DNA from: Gordonia aichiensis NBRC 108223
GTDB lineage: Bacteria; Actinomycetota; Actinomycetes; Mycobacteriales; Mycobacteriaceae
Length of the DNA: 64,000 bases
Reading direction: 5' to 3'
Assembly (NCBI RefSeq): GCF_000332975.1
Contig: NZ_BANR01000005.1
Coordinates: 310,001 to 374,000, forward strand
The notes under the pieces are model-generated. The model worked only from the letters and a program-made list of their open reading frames with translations. It was not told where the DNA came from and searched no databases. Positions 43,534-54,042 of this stretch are shown here, one piece after another (position 1 is the stretch's first letter; every line of letters starts with the position of its first letter). Both the position numbers and the translations under genes were made by a program.

Positions 43534-45330
43534 ATGACCGAATCTGATCGCCATGAAGCCTCCGGTGAGAATGTGGCGCACGAGACCGCCAGCCACGCCC
43601 TCGATTCGTCCGGGGACCAATTCACTCCTGCTTACACGCCCCCGTTGCGCGCGGGTGCCGACCGCCCGTCCTTCGGACGCCCGGCCGACACCGCGGACCT
43701 CCAGGAGCGTGTCGACAACCTGACGACACGCAACGCGAAACTCTTGGAGACCCTCAAGGAAGCACGCCAGCAACTCGTCGCCCTCCGCGAAGAGGTCGAC
43801 CGTCTCGGACAACCGCCGAGCGGGTACGGCGTACTCCTCGAGATCTACCCCGACCAGACCGTCGACGTCTTCACCTCGGGCCGCAAGATGCGGTTGACAT
43901 GCTCGCCGAACATCGATCTCGACGCGCTGAGCAAGGGCCAGACCCTGCGCCTAAACGAGGCCCTCACCATCGTCGAGGCGTGCGAATTCGACTCGGTCGG
44001 CGAGATCAGCACGCTGCGCGAGGTCCTCGGCGACGGCCAACGCGCGCTCGTCGTCGGACATGCCGACGAGGAGCGGGTCGTGTGGCTCGCCGAACCATTG
44101 CTCGGCGACGTCGACGGCGAGGATGGCAAGCGTCGCAAGCTGCGCCCCGGTGATTCACTCCTCATCGACACCAAGGCGGGCTTCGCCTTCGAGCGCGTTC
44201 CCAAGGCCGAGGTCGAGGATCTCGTCCTCGAAGAGGTGCCCGACGTCGGCTACGAGGACATCGGTGGTCTGGGTCGCCAGATCGAGCAGATCCGCGATGC
44301 GGTCGAGCTCCCGTTCCTGCACAAGGACCTCTTCCGCGACTACGCACTGCGCCCGCCGAAGGGCGTGCTGCTCTACGGACCGCCCGGTTGCGGTAAGACG
44401 CTCATCGCCAAGGCCGTCGCCAATTCGCTGGCGAAGAAGATCGCTCTGGCCCGTGGCGACGATGCGAAGGAAGCGAAGTCGTACTTCCTGAACATCAAGG
44501 GCCCCGAGCTGCTCAACAAGTTCGTCGGCGAGACCGAGCGCCACATCCGACTGATCTTCCAGCGCGCACGGGAGAAGGCGTCGGAGGGCACGCCGGTGAT
44601 CGTGTTCTTCGATGAGATGGACTCGATCTTCCGCACTCGCGGCTCCGGTGTCTCCTCCGACGTCGAGACCACCGTCGTGCCCCAGTTGCTCAGCGAGATC
44701 GACGGTGTCGAAGGCCTCGAGAACGTGATCGTGATCGGCGCATCCAACCGCGAGGACATGATCGACCCGGCGATTTTGCGGCCGGGACGTCTGGACGTGA
44801 AGATCAAGATCGAGCGTCCCGACGCCGAATCGGCGATCGACATCTTCTCCAAGTACCTGGTCGAGGAGTTGCCCGTCCACGCCGACGATCTCAACGAGTT
44901 CGGTGGCGACCGCACGGCATGTGTCAACGCGATGATCGAGAAGGTCGTCGAGCGGATGTACGCCGAGAGCGACGAGAACCGCTTCCTCGAGGTCACCTAC
45001 GCCAACGGCGACAAGGAGATCATGTACTTCAAGGACTTCAACTCCGGCGCGATGATCCAGAACGTCGTCGACCGGGCCAAGAAGTACGCGATCAAATCGC
45101 AGTTGGAGACCGGCGCACCCGGTCTGCGGGTTCAGCACCTGTTCGATTCGATCCTCGACGAGTTCGCCGAGAACGAAGACCTTCCGAACACCACGAACCC
45201 CGACGACTGGGCGCGTATCTCGGGCAAGAAGGGCGAGCGGATCGTGTACATCCGCACGCTGGTCACCGGCAAGAGTGCAGGCGCGAGCCGCGCGATCGAC
45301 ACGGAGACCAACACCGGGCAGTACCTGTAA
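43534..45330 (+). CDS. mpa: Proteasomal AAA ATPase Mpa/ARC
   Basis: A 598-residue hexameric unfoldase that recognises Pup and feeds pupylated proteins into the 20S core. The N-terminal coiled coil (about residues 52-95, [20 protein letters not shown]) binds Pup, and two OB domains follow (100-245). Walker A GPPGCGKT lies near 284 and Walker [10 protein letters not shown] near 360. The extreme C-terminus NTGQYL carries the Gln-Tyr-Leu tail that docks into the PrcA ring and opens its gate. AGAGGAG upstream fixes ATG 43534. A strong terminator hairpin follows, separating it from the convergent glgP. Confidence 0.97.
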   Translation: MTESDRHEASGENVAHETASHALDSSGDQFTPAYTPPLRAGADRPSFGRPADTADLQERVDNLTTRNAKLLETLKEARQQLVALREEVDRLGQPPSGYGVLLEIYPDQTVDVFTSGRKMRLTCSPNIDLDALSKGQTLRLNEALTIVEACEFDSVGEISTLREVLGDGQRALVVGHADEERVVWLAEPLLGDVDGEDGKRRKLRPGDSLLIDTKAGFAFERVPKAEVEDLVLEEVPDVGYEDIGGLGRQIEQIRDAVELPFLHKDLFRDYALRPPKGVLLYGPPGCGKTLIAKAVANSLAKKIALARGDDAKEAKSYFLNIKGPELLNKFVGETERHIRLIFQRAREKASEGTPVIVFFDEMDSIFRTRGSGVSSDVETTVVPQLLSEIDGVEGLENVIVIGASNREDMIDPAILRPGRLDVKIKIERPDAESAIDIFSKYLVEELPVHADDLNEFGGDRTACVNAMIEKVVERMYAESDENRFLEVTYANGDKEIMYFKDFNSGAMIQNVVDRAKKYAIKSQLETGAPGLRVQHLFDSILDEFAENEDLPNTTNPDDWARISGKKGERIVYIRTLVTGKSAGASRAIDTETNTGQYL

Positions 45331-45336
45331 ACCTCC

Positions 45337-45391
45337 ACTCACGACGACTGCGGCCGACTCCCGAATGGGGTCGGCCGCAGTCGTCGTGAGT
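45337..45391. terminator. Bidirectional terminator, 21-bp perfect stem
   Basis: The arm 45337-45357 (begins ACTCACGACGACTGCGG) is the exact reverse complement of 45371-45391, and the 13-nt loop contains a further CCC/GGG pairing. It lies between the convergent mpa and glgP genes and should end both transcripts. Confidence 0.85.
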
Positions 45392-45408
45392 GTGGAGACG
45401 CGTGCTCC

Positions 45409-47982
45409 CTATGCGGGCATCGCGGGAGGCTCGCCTGCCGACGCCGGGTAGCGCACCAGGCCGAGTTCGGCGTCGTCGGTGAGCAGCGGGTGCTTGGGGA
45501 GCACCCGGGCGGTGTAGCCGAGCACGCCCGACCGATACGGCAGGACTGCGGCCCGGTAGCGCGTTCGGCCCGAAAGGTCGGTCCCGTCGAGCGGTTCCAT
45601 CGGCGCATGCACCGTGTCGTAGAGGTCGCCGTCGTCGGTCACCCGTCCTAGCACGGCCTGAACCGTCACCTCGTCCGGCGCGAGTTCGCCAAGGGAGACA
45701 TGGGCGGTGAGATCGAGTTCGTCGTCGGGTGTGGTCTCCTCGTCGATCCCGGCGATCGCCACCGACTTCCACGACGACGCGAGCGCCGAGCGGTAGGTGG
45801 CGAGTGACCTGGCTTCCGCGTAGTCGTCAGCACACGCCTCGTGATACGAGATCCCCGCAGGTACATAGAGTTCCAGTGTGTAGTCACGAACCATCCGCGA
45901 GGCGAGCACCTTCGGTCCGAGGATGGCGAGTGTGTGCCGAACCATCTCCACCCACCGCGTCGGAACGCCGTCCTCACGCGAATAGAACAGCGGCACAACG
46001 GTTTCCTCGAGCAACGAATAGAGCGCTTCGGCCTCGAGGTCGTCGCGGCGGTTCTCGTCCAGAACTTCCTCTGCGGACGGAATCGCCCAGCCGTTCTCAC
46101 CGTCGGCCATCTCGTCCCACCACCCGTCGAGGATCGACAGGTTCAAGCCGCCGTTGAGCGCCGACTTCATACCCGATGTTCCGCACGCCTCCATCGGACG
46201 CACCGGATTGTTGAGCCAGACGTCGCAACCGGCGTAGATGTGTCGCGCCATCGAGATGTCGTAGTCGGGCAGGAAGACGATGCGGTCGCGGAGTTCGGGA
46301 TCCTCGGTGAACTTCACGATCTGCTGGATGAGCGCCTTGCCACCATCGTCGGCCGGATGTGCCTTGCCCGCGACGACGAGCTGTACCGGCCGCTCCGGGT
46401 CGGTGAGAATCCGACGCATGCGGTCGGGATCGCGCAGCATCAGGGTGAGTCGCTTGTACGTCGCCGCGCGTCGGGCGAATCCGATCGTCAGCGAGTCGGG
46501 ATCGAACAGGTCGGCGGTCCAACCGAGTTCGGCGTCGGTGAAGTCGCGGTCGCGGCCGCTGGTGTATGCGCGTCGACGCACCTCGTCGACGAGCCCTGCG
46601 CGCAGTTCCGAGCGAACTGCCCAGAGATCGGACGCGGGCATCGCCTCGTACACCGCGGGCGCTGCGTCCTCGTTGCCCGCGCTGAGATCCTGCCAGCGCC
46701 GTGCGACCCACGTCGGACCGTGCACGCCGTTGGTGACGGCGCCGATCGGCACCTCGTCAGCGTCGAAGCCCGGCCACAGGTCGGCGAACATCTCGCGACT
46801 GACAGCGCCGTGGAGCTGCGAGACACCGTTGGACCGCTGGCCCAGTCGAAAACCCATGTGCGCCATGTTGAACACGCCTGGATCGGCCTCGTCGCCGAGT
46901 TCGAGCACCGTGGTCGACGACAATCCGGGAAGCAGATTCGACGCTCCGTCGGGTCCCGGGTCGAGATAGAAGCGGACCAGGTCGTCCGGGAAGCGGTCGA
47001 TCCCCGCTGGTACCGGTGTGTGGGTCGTGAAGATGGTCGACGCGCGGACGACCGACTCCGCGGAGTCGAAGTCGAGTCCCGATGCCTCGACGAGTTCGCG
47101 AATTCGCTCCACACCGAGGAAGCCGGCGTGGCCCTCGTTCATGTGGAAGACCGTCGGCTGGGCGCGGTTCTCGATGCGGACATACTCGCGCAGTGCGCGG
47201 ACCCCGCCGATACCGAGAAGGATCTCCTGCTTGATCCGGTGGTCCTGGTCACCGCCGTAGAGGCGATCGGTGATGCCCCGCAACTCGTCGTCGTTCGCCG
47301 CGATATCGGAATCGAGCAGCAGCAACGGGATTCGTCCCACGGTGGCCACCCACACCTGGGCGTGCAGGGTCCGCCCGCCGGGCATCGAGATCTTGATGAT
47401 GACCGGCTTGTCGGCAGCGTCGACAAGCAGTGTGAGCGGTAGTGCGCCGGGATCGTTCACCGGGTACCGCTCGATCTGCCATCCGTCGTGCGACAGGCTC
47501 TGTCGAAAGTATCCGCAGCGATAGAACAGACCCACTCCGATGAGCGGCAGACCGAGATCCGACGCCGCCTTCAGATGGTCTCCGGCGAGGATGCCGAGCC
47601 CACCCGAGTAGATCGGCAGCACCTCCGAGATGCCGAATTCCATGGAGAAGTAGGCGATTCCTTCCGGCATCGGATTGCCCGACGCGGCGTGGTCGCCGTA
47701 CCACTGTGGCGCCGTGCAGTACTCGTCGAGGTCGGCGCGCAGCGCGGTGAGTCGGACAAGGAATTCTGTGTCGGCGGACAACTCGGCGAGTCGGTCTGGC
47801 GACACCTCGGCGAGCAACCGAAGGGGGTCGCCGGTCGCTTTCCAACGCTCGGGGTCGACGAGGGCGAACAGATCCTGGGTCGGCGCGTGCCATACCCATC
47901 GCAGATTGTGGGCGAGAACGGCGAGATCGGACAGGGGAGCGGGCAGCGGAACCCGAACGGTGAACCGGCGGAATGCTTTCAC
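45409..47982 (-). CDS. glgP: Alpha-glucan (glycogen) phosphorylase
   Basis: An 857-residue PLP enzyme releasing glucose-1-phosphate from glycogen or maltodextrin. It belongs to the actinobacterial alpha-glucan phosphorylase family: N-terminal DUF3417-like region ([20 protein letters not shown]), [34 protein letters not shown] near residue 110, [14 protein letters not shown], and the PLP-lysine region [16 protein letters not shown] near 600. GTG 47982 begins [14 protein letters not shown] as in the mycobacterial enzyme. It is inverted between mpa and dop; in M. tuberculosis the homologue lies elsewhere (Rv1328, from memory). Confidence 0.94.
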   Translation of the reverse strand: MKAFRRFTVRVPLPAPLSDLAVLAHNLRWVWHAPTQDLFALVDPERWKATGDPLRLLAEVSPDRLAELSADTEFLVRLTALRADLDEYCTAPQWYGDHAASGNPMPEGIAYFSMEFGISEVLPIYSGGLGILAGDHLKAASDLGLPLIGVGLFYRCGYFRQSLSHDGWQIERYPVNDPGALPLTLLVDAADKPVIIKISMPGGRTLHAQVWVATVGRIPLLLLDSDIAANDDELRGITDRLYGGDQDHRIKQEILLGIGGVRALREYVRIENRAQPTVFHMNEGHAGFLGVERIRELVEASGLDFDSAESVVRASTIFTTHTPVPAGIDRFPDDLVRFYLDPGPDGASNLLPGLSSTTVLELGDEADPGVFNMAHMGFRLGQRSNGVSQLHGAVSREMFADLWPGFDADEVPIGAVTNGVHGPTWVARRWQDLSAGNEDAAPAVYEAMPASDLWAVRSELRAGLVDEVRRRAYTSGRDRDFTDAELGWTADLFDPDSLTIGFARRAATYKRLTLMLRDPDRMRRILTDPERPVQLVVAGKAHPADDGGKALIQQIVKFTEDPELRDRIVFLPDYDISMARHIYAGCDVWLNNPVRPMEACGTSGMKSALNGGLNLSILDGWWDEMADGENGWAIPSAEEVLDENRRDDLEAEALYSLLEETVVPLFYSREDGVPTRWVEMVRHTLAILGPKVLASRMVRDYTLELYVPAGISYHEACADDYAEARSLATYRSALASSWKSVAIAGIDEETTPDDELDLTAHVSLGELAPDEVTVQAVLGRVTDDGDLYDTVHAPMEPLDGTDLSGRTRYRAAVLPYRSGVLGYTARVLPKHPLLTDDAELGLVRYPASAGEPPAMPA

Positions 47983-48060
47983 GTGTAGAAGGTCCCACAG
48001 GAGCGACGTCGGTGCGAGCGATGCGCGGTGGTGGGTCCGACCTTTCATCCGACCGACATC

Positions 48061-48066
48061 TAGTCT
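48061..48066 (+). promoter_or_regulatory. -10 hexamer of a leaderless dop transcript
   Basis: TAGTCT lies 7 nt before ATG 48074, with no ribosome site between. Confidence 0.55.
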
Positions 48067-48073
48067 CAATACC

Positions 48074-49573
48074 ATGCAGCGAATCATCGGCACCGAGGTC
48101 GAGTACGGGATCTCCGCGCCCGGCGACCCGACCGCGAATCCGATCATGACGTCGACACAGGCGGTGCTCGCCTATGCCGCGGCCGCCGGGGTACCACGCG
48201 CCAAACGCACCCGCTGGGACTACGAGGTCGAATCACCGCTTCGCGATGCCAGGGGTTTCGACCTCGGCCGCGGAACCGGACCGGCACCGATCATCGACGC
48301 CGACGAGATCGGTGCCGCCAACATGATCCTCACCAACGGGGCGCGTCTCTACGTCGACCACGCTCATCCCGAGTATTCGGCACCTGAGGTCACCGACCCC
48401 CTCGACGCCGTGATCTGGGACAAGGCAGGGGAGCGCGTGATGGAGGCCGCCGCCAGGCACGTCGCGAGCGTGCCCGGCGCACCACGTCTGCAGTTGTACA
48501 AGAACAACATCGACGGCAAGGGCGCCTCCTACGGCACGCACGAGAACTACCTGATGAACCGCGACACCCCGTTCACCGCGGTCATCGGGGGTCTCACCAC
48601 GTTCTTCGCCTCGCGTCAGGTCATCACCGGCTCCGGCCGCGTGGGAATCGGCCAATCCGGCGACGAAGCCGGATATCAGCTGTCGCAGCGGTCGGACTAC
48701 ATCGAGGTCGAGGTGGGACTCGAGACCACACTCAAACGCGGCATCATCAACACCCGCGACGAGCCGCACGCCGATCCCGAGCGCTACCGCAGACTCCACG
48801 TGATCATCGGCGACGCCAACCTCGCCGAGACCGCCACCTATCTGAAGGTCGGCACGACCTCGCTGGTTCTCGACCTGATCGAGGCAGGCGTCGACTTCTC
48901 CGACATCGAGTTGGCACGACCGGTGTCTGCCGTTCACGCGATCAGTCACGATCCGACGCTGCAGGCGACCGTCGCACTGACCGACGGGCGCGAACTGACA
49001 GCCCTGGCGTTGCAGCGTGAGTACCTGGAGCGGTGTACGAAGTTCCACGAGCGCGAGAACTCCGACGATGCCCGTGCCATGGACGTGTTGCGAACCTGGG
49101 CCGACGTCCTCGACCGCCTCGAGCGCGATCCGATGGAGTGCGCGGACATCCTCGACTGGCCGGCGAAACTACGGATCCTCGAGGGATTCCGGCAGCGCGA
49201 GGGACTCGGCTGGTCGGCGCCGAGACTGCAGTTGATCGACCTGCAGTACTCCGACGTGCGACTCGACAAGGGCCTCTACAACCGGCTGGTGGCGCGCGGC
49301 TCGATGAAACGTCTCGTCGACGAGGCGGACGTGACCCGCGCGATCACCGAGCCACCCGAGAACACGCGCGCCTACTTCCGTGGCGAATGCCTGCGTCGTT
49401 TCGGCGCCGACGTTGCGGCCGCGAGCTGGGATTCGGTGATCTTCGACCTGGGCGGCGACTCGCTGGTGCGCATTCCGACCCTCGAACCCCTGCGGGGAAG
49501 CAGGGCACATGTGGGCAAACTGCTCGACTCGGTGCACTCCGCATCCGAGCTGGTCGATCAGCTCACCACCTGA
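48074..49573 (+). CDS. dop: Pup deamidase/depupylase Dop
   Basis: A 499-residue carboxylate-amine ligase-like enzyme. It converts the C-terminal Gln of Pup to Glu and also removes Pup from substrates. It starts [23 protein letters not shown]; the Glu residues of GTEVEYG bind magnesium-ATP. The Dop-specific loop (residues about 40-78, rich in Arg and Gly) distinguishes it from PafA. The catalytic Asp lies in [17 protein letters not shown] near residue 92. The protein ends in VDQLTT. pup follows after 208 bp. It is divergent from glgP. Confidence 0.97.
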   Translation: MQRIIGTEVEYGISAPGDPTANPIMTSTQAVLAYAAAAGVPRAKRTRWDYEVESPLRDARGFDLGRGTGPAPIIDADEIGAANMILTNGARLYVDHAHPEYSAPEVTDPLDAVIWDKAGERVMEAAARHVASVPGAPRLQLYKNNIDGKGASYGTHENYLMNRDTPFTAVIGGLTTFFASRQVITGSGRVGIGQSGDEAGYQLSQRSDYIEVEVGLETTLKRGIINTRDEPHADPERYRRLHVIIGDANLAETATYLKVGTTSLVLDLIEAGVDFSDIELARPVSAVHAISHDPTLQATVALTDGRELTALALQREYLERCTKFHERENSDDARAMDVLRTWADVLDRLERDPMECADILDWPAKLRILEGFRQREGLGWSAPRLQLIDLQYSDVRLDKGLYNRLVARGSMKRLVDEADVTRAITEPPENTRAYFRGECLRRFGADVAAASWDSVIFDLGGDSLVRIPTLEPLRGSRAHVGKLLDSVHSASELVDQLTT

Positions 49574-49620
49574 TCCGATCTCGACGCGACACGTGTTCAA
49601 CCTCCTTTTCGCAGTCCGCA

Positions 49621-49632
49621 CCGGTAGTGTGG
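49621..49632 (+). promoter_or_regulatory. Possible pup-prcBA promoter element
   Basis: CCGGTAGTGTGG contains a TAGTGT -10 hexamer 150 bp before the pup ATG and nearly repeats the element before mpa at 43474. The implied leader is about 145 nt and would include the rest of the gap. Confidence 0.35.
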
Positions 49633-49781
49633 ATTCACGAGCTGGATTTGTCTGCGCCGCACCGCGATGCAGCTGAACGCGACACGCGAGTCCGACGAAC
49701 GTCGTCGCTGATGTGCACGAACGGTGAGCAGCGACGCAGACACGCGGAGCCTGAGGCTTCGTGACGAACAAGGGAGTGCAC

Positions 49782-49973
49782 ATGGCGCAGGAACAGACCA
49801 CGCGTGGCGGCGGTGGCGACGACGGCGAACTCGGCTCGGACGGCAGTGCAGGCCAGGAGCGCCGCGAAAAGCTCGCCGAGGACACCGATGACCTGCTCGA
49901 CGAGATCGACGACGTCCTCGAAGAGAATGCCGAGGACTTCGTGCGCGCGTACGTGCAGAAGGGCGGCCAGTGA
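49782..49973 (+). CDS. pup: Prokaryotic ubiquitin-like protein Pup
   Basis: A 63-residue, mostly disordered modifier. The N-terminal half is Gly/Asp/Glu/Gln-rich. The C-terminal half ([34 protein letters not shown] region) forms the helix that pairs with the Mpa coiled coil and docks on PafA. It ends Gly-Gly-Gln, so Dop must deamidate it before ligation. ATG 49782 is preceded by AGGGAG 7 nt upstream; GTG 49761 in frame would add seven residues and is less likely. The stop overlaps the prcB GTG by 4 nt. Confidence 0.97.
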   Translation: MAQEQTTRGGGGDDGELGSDGSAGQERREKLAEDTDDLLDEIDDVLEENAEDFVRAYVQKGGQ

Positions 49974-50851
49974 GCGAGACGTTCGGTTCACTGTCCCCGA
50001 CCGGTCCGTCCAGGAGTTCCCATCCCACATTCGGCGCCGACATCTCGTCGTTCACCGATTTTCTGAGGGTCCACGCACCCGATCAGTTGCCGCAGGCAAG
50101 GGCTGAACGCATGGGCACCTTCACCTCGAACACCGATGCCTCGGAGATCCCGCACGGCACCACCATCGTCGCGGTCAGTTTTCCCGGTGGTGTGGTGCTC
50201 GCCGGTGATCGGCGAGCGACGATGGGCAACATCATCGCGACCCGTGACGTGCAGAAGGTCTACGTCACCGACGAGTACTCCGCTGCGGGCATCGCGGGCA
50301 CCGCGGGTATCGCCATCGAGATGGTGAGGCTATTCACCGTCGAACTCGAGCACTACGAGAAGATCGAGGGCGTTCCGCTGACGCTCGACGGCAAGGTCAG
50401 CAGACTGGCCTCGATGGTCCGCGGCAACCTGGGCGCCGCGATGCAGGGACTGGCAGCCATCCCGCTGCTCGTCGGCTACGACATCGATCACGACAGCCCC
50501 ACCGAGCGCGGTCGGATCTTCTCCTTCGACGTCGCCGGCGACCGACACGAGGAGTTCGGCGGCTACCAGGCCATCGGCTCTGGCTCGGTCTTCGCGAAGT
50601 CGTCGTTGAAGAAGCTCTACCGTCCCGATCTGGACGCAGATTCGGCGCTCGCGATCGCCGTCGAATCGCTCTACGATGCCGCCGACGACGATTCCGCGAC
50701 CGGCGGCCCCGACATCGTCCGCAAGATCTTCCCGACCGCGGTTGTCGTGAGCGCAGGAGGCGCGCGCGAGGTCGCGCCCGCCGATATCGAGTCGGCTGCA
50801 CGCGCGATCATCGAGAGACGGGCAGCAGAGCATGAGGAGGCGCCGCGATGA
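49970..50851 (+). CDS. prcB: Proteasome beta subunit PrcB
   Basis: A 293-residue catalytic subunit of the 20S core. A 63-residue propeptide is removed autocatalytically; the mature protein begins at Thr64 in [24 protein letters not shown], the N-terminal nucleophile. Asp and Lys/Arg partners of the active site lie in [12 protein letters not shown]. It forms the inner two rings of the barrel. GTG 49970 overlaps the pup stop and its own stop overlaps the prcA ATG (ATGA), so pup-prcB-prcA are tightly coupled. Confidence 0.97.
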   Translation: MSETFGSLSPTGPSRSSHPTFGADISSFTDFLRVHAPDQLPQARAERMGTFTSNTDASEIPHGTTIVAVSFPGGVVLAGDRRATMGNIIATRDVQKVYVTDEYSAAGIAGTAGIAIEMVRLFTVELEHYEKIEGVPLTLDGKVSRLASMVRGNLGAAMQGLAAIPLLVGYDIDHDSPTERGRIFSFDVAGDRHEEFGGYQAIGSGSVFAKSSLKKLYRPDLDADSALAIAVESLYDAADDDSATGGPDIVRKIFPTAVVVSAGGAREVAPADIESAARAIIERRAAEHEEAPR

Positions 50852-51636
50852 CCTTCCCGTATTACGCAAGTGCCGAGCAGATCATGCGCGATCGCTCGGA
50901 TCTTGCGCGCAAGGGAATCGCCCGTGGCCGAAGCGTGGTCATTCTGACCTACGCCGACGGTGTGCTCTTCGTGGCGGAGAATCCGTCGAACACGCTGCGC
51001 AAGACGAGCGAGATCTACGATCGGATCGGTTTCGCCGCCGTGGGCAAGTACAACGAGTTCGAGAGTCTACGCAAGGCGGGCATCCAACTCGCGGACATGC
51101 GTGGGTACTCCTACGACCGCGCAGACGTATCCGCGCTGTCGCTGGCCAACACGTACGCGAATGCCCTGGGATCGGTGTTCACCGAGCAGGCCAAGCCGTA
51201 TGAGGTCGAGCTGTGTGTCGCCGAGGTCGCGCGATTCGGAAAGCCGAAGCCGTCGCAGTTGTTTCGTATCAGCTACGACGGCTCGATCGCGGACGAGACC
51301 CGGTTCATCGTGATGGGCGGTGCGACGGATGCCATTTCCGCAGCGCTCAAGGACAGCTATGAGTCGGATCTGCCGCTGGCCGACGCCCTCAAGATCGCGG
51401 TGGATGCACTGTCGTCCCCGGTCGAGGGTGCAAACGGAACACCTTCTGCGGCACGCGAACTCAGTCCCGGCGACCTCGAGGTCGCGATTCTCGACCGCAA
51501 CCGTCCGCGTCGTGCGTTCCGGCGATTGCCTGCCGCGACGGTCGCCGACCTCCTGCCGGCCGCCTCGCCTCCGTCGAACGGATCCGACGACGGCGCCACC
51601 ACCGACGACGCCCAGACGGATTCGGGCGCGTCCTGA
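50848..51636 (+). CDS. prcA: Proteasome alpha subunit PrcA
   Basis: A 262-residue non-catalytic subunit forming the outer rings of the 20S core. The N-terminal [23 protein letters not shown] forms the gate and the H0 helix on which Mpa docks through its C-terminal tail. The typical alpha-subunit core follows: [35 protein letters not shown]. The C-terminal 50 residues are Ser/Asp/Thr-rich and probably disordered. It overlaps prcB by 4 nt. pafA begins 45 nt after the stop but has its own -10 hexamer. Confidence 0.97.
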   Translation: MTFPYYASAEQIMRDRSDLARKGIARGRSVVILTYADGVLFVAENPSNTLRKTSEIYDRIGFAAVGKYNEFESLRKAGIQLADMRGYSYDRADVSALSLANTYANALGSVFTEQAKPYEVELCVAEVARFGKPKPSQLFRISYDGSIADETRFIVMGGATDAISAALKDSYESDLPLADALKIAVDALSSPVEGANGTPSAARELSPGDLEVAILDRNRPRRAFRRLPAATVADLLPAASPPSNGSDDGATTDDAQTDSGAS

Positions 51637-51668
51637 TCGCGCAACCGGTCGGCACCGGATTCCGCGGG

Positions 51669-51674
51669 TAGGGT
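51669..51674 (+). promoter_or_regulatory. -10 hexamer of a leaderless pafA transcript
   Basis: TAGGGT lies 6 nt before GTG 51681, which gives pafA a start independent of prcBA read-through. The GAGGGG next to the GTG is too close for a normal ribosome site. Confidence 0.55.
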
Positions 51675-51680
51675 TGAGGG

Positions 51681-53039
51681 GTGCAACGTCGAATCATGGG
51701 CATCGAAACTGAATTCGGTGTCACCTGCACCTTCCATGGCCATCGTCGGCTCAGTCCCGACGAGGTCGCGCGGTACCTGTTCCGACGGGTCGTGTCATGG
51801 GGGCGCTCATCGAATGTCTTTCTCCAGAACGGCGCGCGGCTCTACCTCGATGTGGGCTCGCACCCGGAGTACGCGACCGCCGAGTGCGACAGCCTCATCC
51901 AGCTGATCAACCACGACAGGGCGGGTGAGCTGGTCCTCGAGGATCTGCTCGTCGACGCAGAACAGCGGCTCGCCGACGAGGGCATCGGTGGCGATATCTA
52001 TCTGTTCAAGAACAACACCGATTCGGCGGGCAACTCGTACGGATGCCACGAGAACTACCTCGTCGTCCGTGCCGGCGAGTTCTCCCGTATCTCCGATGTC
52101 CTGCTGCCGTTCCTGGTCACTCGTCAGCTGATCTGCGGCGCGGGAAAGGTGCTCGCCACGCCGAAGGCCGCGACGTTCTGCCTCTCCCAACGCGCCGAGC
52201 ACATTTGGGAAGGTGTGTCGTCGGCGACGACACGCTCGCGTCCGATCATCAACACGCGCGACGAACCGCACGCCGACGCCGAGAAGTACCGTCGCCTGCA
52301 CGTGATCGTCGGCGACTCCAACATGTCTGAGATGACCACCCTGCTCAAGGTCGGATCGGCGGCACTCGTGCTCGAGATGATCGAGGCGGGCGTGGCCTTC
52401 CGCGACTTCGCGCTCGACAACCCGATCCGGGCGATCCGCGAGGTCAGCCACGATCCCACGGGCCGACGACCGGTTCGCCTCGCAGGCGGACGCCAGGCCA
52501 CGGCTCTGGAGATCCAGCGGGAGTACCACGCGCGCGCCGTCGAGCATCTCGTCAACCGCGCGCCCGACCCCGAGATGGACATGGTGGTCGATCTATGGGG
52601 ACGCATGCTCGATGCCGTCGAGAGTGACGACTTCTCCAAGGTCGACACCGAAGTCGACTGGGTCATCAAGCGCAAGCTCTTCCAGCGGTACCAGGACAAG
52701 TACTCGATGGAGCTGTCGGATCCGAAGATCGCGCAACTCGACCTCGCCTATCACGACATCAAGCGGGGTCGCGGGGTCTTCGATCTCCTGTCCCGCAAGG
52801 GTCTCGTCACCCGCGCGACAACGGACGAGGCGATCAAGACAGCGGTCAACGAGCCGCCGCAGACCACGCGGGCAAAACTGCGCGGCGACTTCATCTCGGC
52901 AGCACAGAAGGCCGGGCGCGACTTCACCGTCGATTGGGTTCACCTGAAGCTCAACGATCAAGCCCAGCGAACGGTCTTGTGCAAGGACCCGTTCCGCAGT
53001 GTCGACGAGCGCGTCGATCGCTTGATCGCCTCCATGTAG
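51681..53039 (+). CDS. pafA: Pup-protein ligase PafA
   Basis: A 452-residue ligase that attaches deamidated Pup, through its C-terminal Glu, to lysines of target proteins, using ATP. It opens [18 protein letters not shown], with the magnesium-binding Glu residues, and the catalytic Asp lies in [19 protein letters not shown] near residue 57. It lacks the long Dop loop. The C-terminal domain ([28 protein letters not shown]) completes the Pup-binding groove. It is followed directly by pafB and pafC. Confidence 0.97.
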   Translation: MQRRIMGIETEFGVTCTFHGHRRLSPDEVARYLFRRVVSWGRSSNVFLQNGARLYLDVGSHPEYATAECDSLIQLINHDRAGELVLEDLLVDAEQRLADEGIGGDIYLFKNNTDSAGNSYGCHENYLVVRAGEFSRISDVLLPFLVTRQLICGAGKVLATPKAATFCLSQRAEHIWEGVSSATTRSRPIINTRDEPHADAEKYRRLHVIVGDSNMSEMTTLLKVGSAALVLEMIEAGVAFRDFALDNPIRAIREVSHDPTGRRPVRLAGGRQATALEIQREYHARAVEHLVNRAPDPEMDMVVDLWGRMLDAVESDDFSKVDTEVDWVIKRKLFQRYQDKYSMELSDPKIAQLDLAYHDIKRGRGVFDLLSRKGLVTRATTDEAIKTAVNEPPQTTRAKLRGDFISAAQKAGRDFTVDWVHLKLNDQAQRTVLCKDPFRSVDERVDRLIASM

Positions 53040-53055
53040 TCGTAAGGTGCAGGGC

Positions 53056-54042
53056 GTGGCCACGTCGAAAGTAGAGCGTCAGCTCAATCTGGTGATCTGT
53101 CTCCTCTCGACCAAGCAGTACGTCACCGCTGAGTACATCCGGCGCAACGTCTTCGGCTATCAGGACCAGGAGCGCTCCGCGGAGGCGTTCAATCGGATGT
53201 TCGAGCGGGACAAGAATGATCTGCGCGACCTGGGAGTGCCCCTGGTCACCGGTCCCTCGCCCGAGAGCGGCGTCGAGGGTTACCGCATCGACCCCGATTC
53301 GTACTCGCTGCCCGACATCACGCTCGATGAGGAAGAGGCGGCGGCGATCGCGATGGCAGCAGCACTCTGGGACAACTCCGACGTCTCGACGATCTCGCAG
53401 ACCGCCGTGCTCAAACTCCAGGCCGCCGGAATCGATGTCCGCTCCGACGACGAGGTCGGCGTGGCTGCGGTGTCGCAGCGTTCGCTCGGAGGTGAGCATT
53501 CGCTCGCGCCGACGCTCGCGGCGATCGACGCGGGTCAGGCGATCACCTTCACCTATCGTGCAGGCGCGACGTCGTCAGGCGAGACCCGGACACTGGAGCC
53601 GTGGGGCGTGGTGACCCACCGGGGGCGTTGGTATGTCGTGGGCCACGACCGTGGGCGCGGCGCGACGCGAACGTTCCGACTGAGCAGGATCTCCGACGTC
53701 GCTACCACCGGGGCCGCCGGGACGGTGCATCGGCCCGAGGACACCGACCTGCAACAGATCGTCGCCGACGCGGTCGATTCCGCCTCGGGTTCCGACGGTC
53801 GCGCGGCTCGAGTCTGGGTGGCTCGCGGTCGGGCAGCGGGGCTTCGTAGGGTCGCGTCGTCGAGCACGCCAGCACTCTTCGACGGTGAGGACGGCGACGA
53901 TCTCGTCATCGAGATCAGGTCACTGACCACTCTGGCCCGGATGATTCTCGGCGTCGGACCCGACGCCGTCGTCCGTGAACCGGCCGAACTGCGGGAGCTC
54001 GTCATCGCCGGTCTCGATCGGATCGCCGGGGTGAATGTCTGA
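53056..54042 (+). CDS. pafB: WYL-domain transcription regulator PafB
   Basis: A 328-residue protein with an N-terminal winged helix-turn-helix (VERQLNLVICLLSTKQYVTAEYIR) and a WYL domain (GVVTHRGRWYVVGHDRGRGATRTFRLSRI), then a WCX extension. With PafC it forms the heterodimeric activator of the LexA/RecA-independent DNA-damage response in mycobacteria. GTG 53056 is chosen because AAGG lies 8 nt upstream and overlaps the earlier GTG at 53047. The stop shares one base with the pafC ATG (TGATG). Confidence 0.95.
   Translation: MATSKVERQLNLVICLLSTKQYVTAEYIRRNVFGYQDQERSAEAFNRMFERDKNDLRDLGVPLVTGPSPESGVEGYRIDPDSYSLPDITLDEEEAAAIAMAAALWDNSDVSTISQTAVLKLQAAGIDVRSDDEVGVAAVSQRSLGGEHSLAPTLAAIDAGQAITFTYRAGATSSGETRTLEPWGVVTHRGRWYVVGHDRGRGATRTFRLSRISDVATTGAAGTVHRPEDTDLQQIVADAVDSASGSDGRAARVWVARGRAAGLRRVASSSTPALFDGEDGDDLVIEIRSLTTLARMILGVGPDAVVREPAELRELVIAGLDRIAGVNV

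Noticed and set aside
45841-47442. 533-codon open frame antisense to glgP
   Set aside because: The glgP frame carries all phosphorylase motifs; the antisense frame has none.
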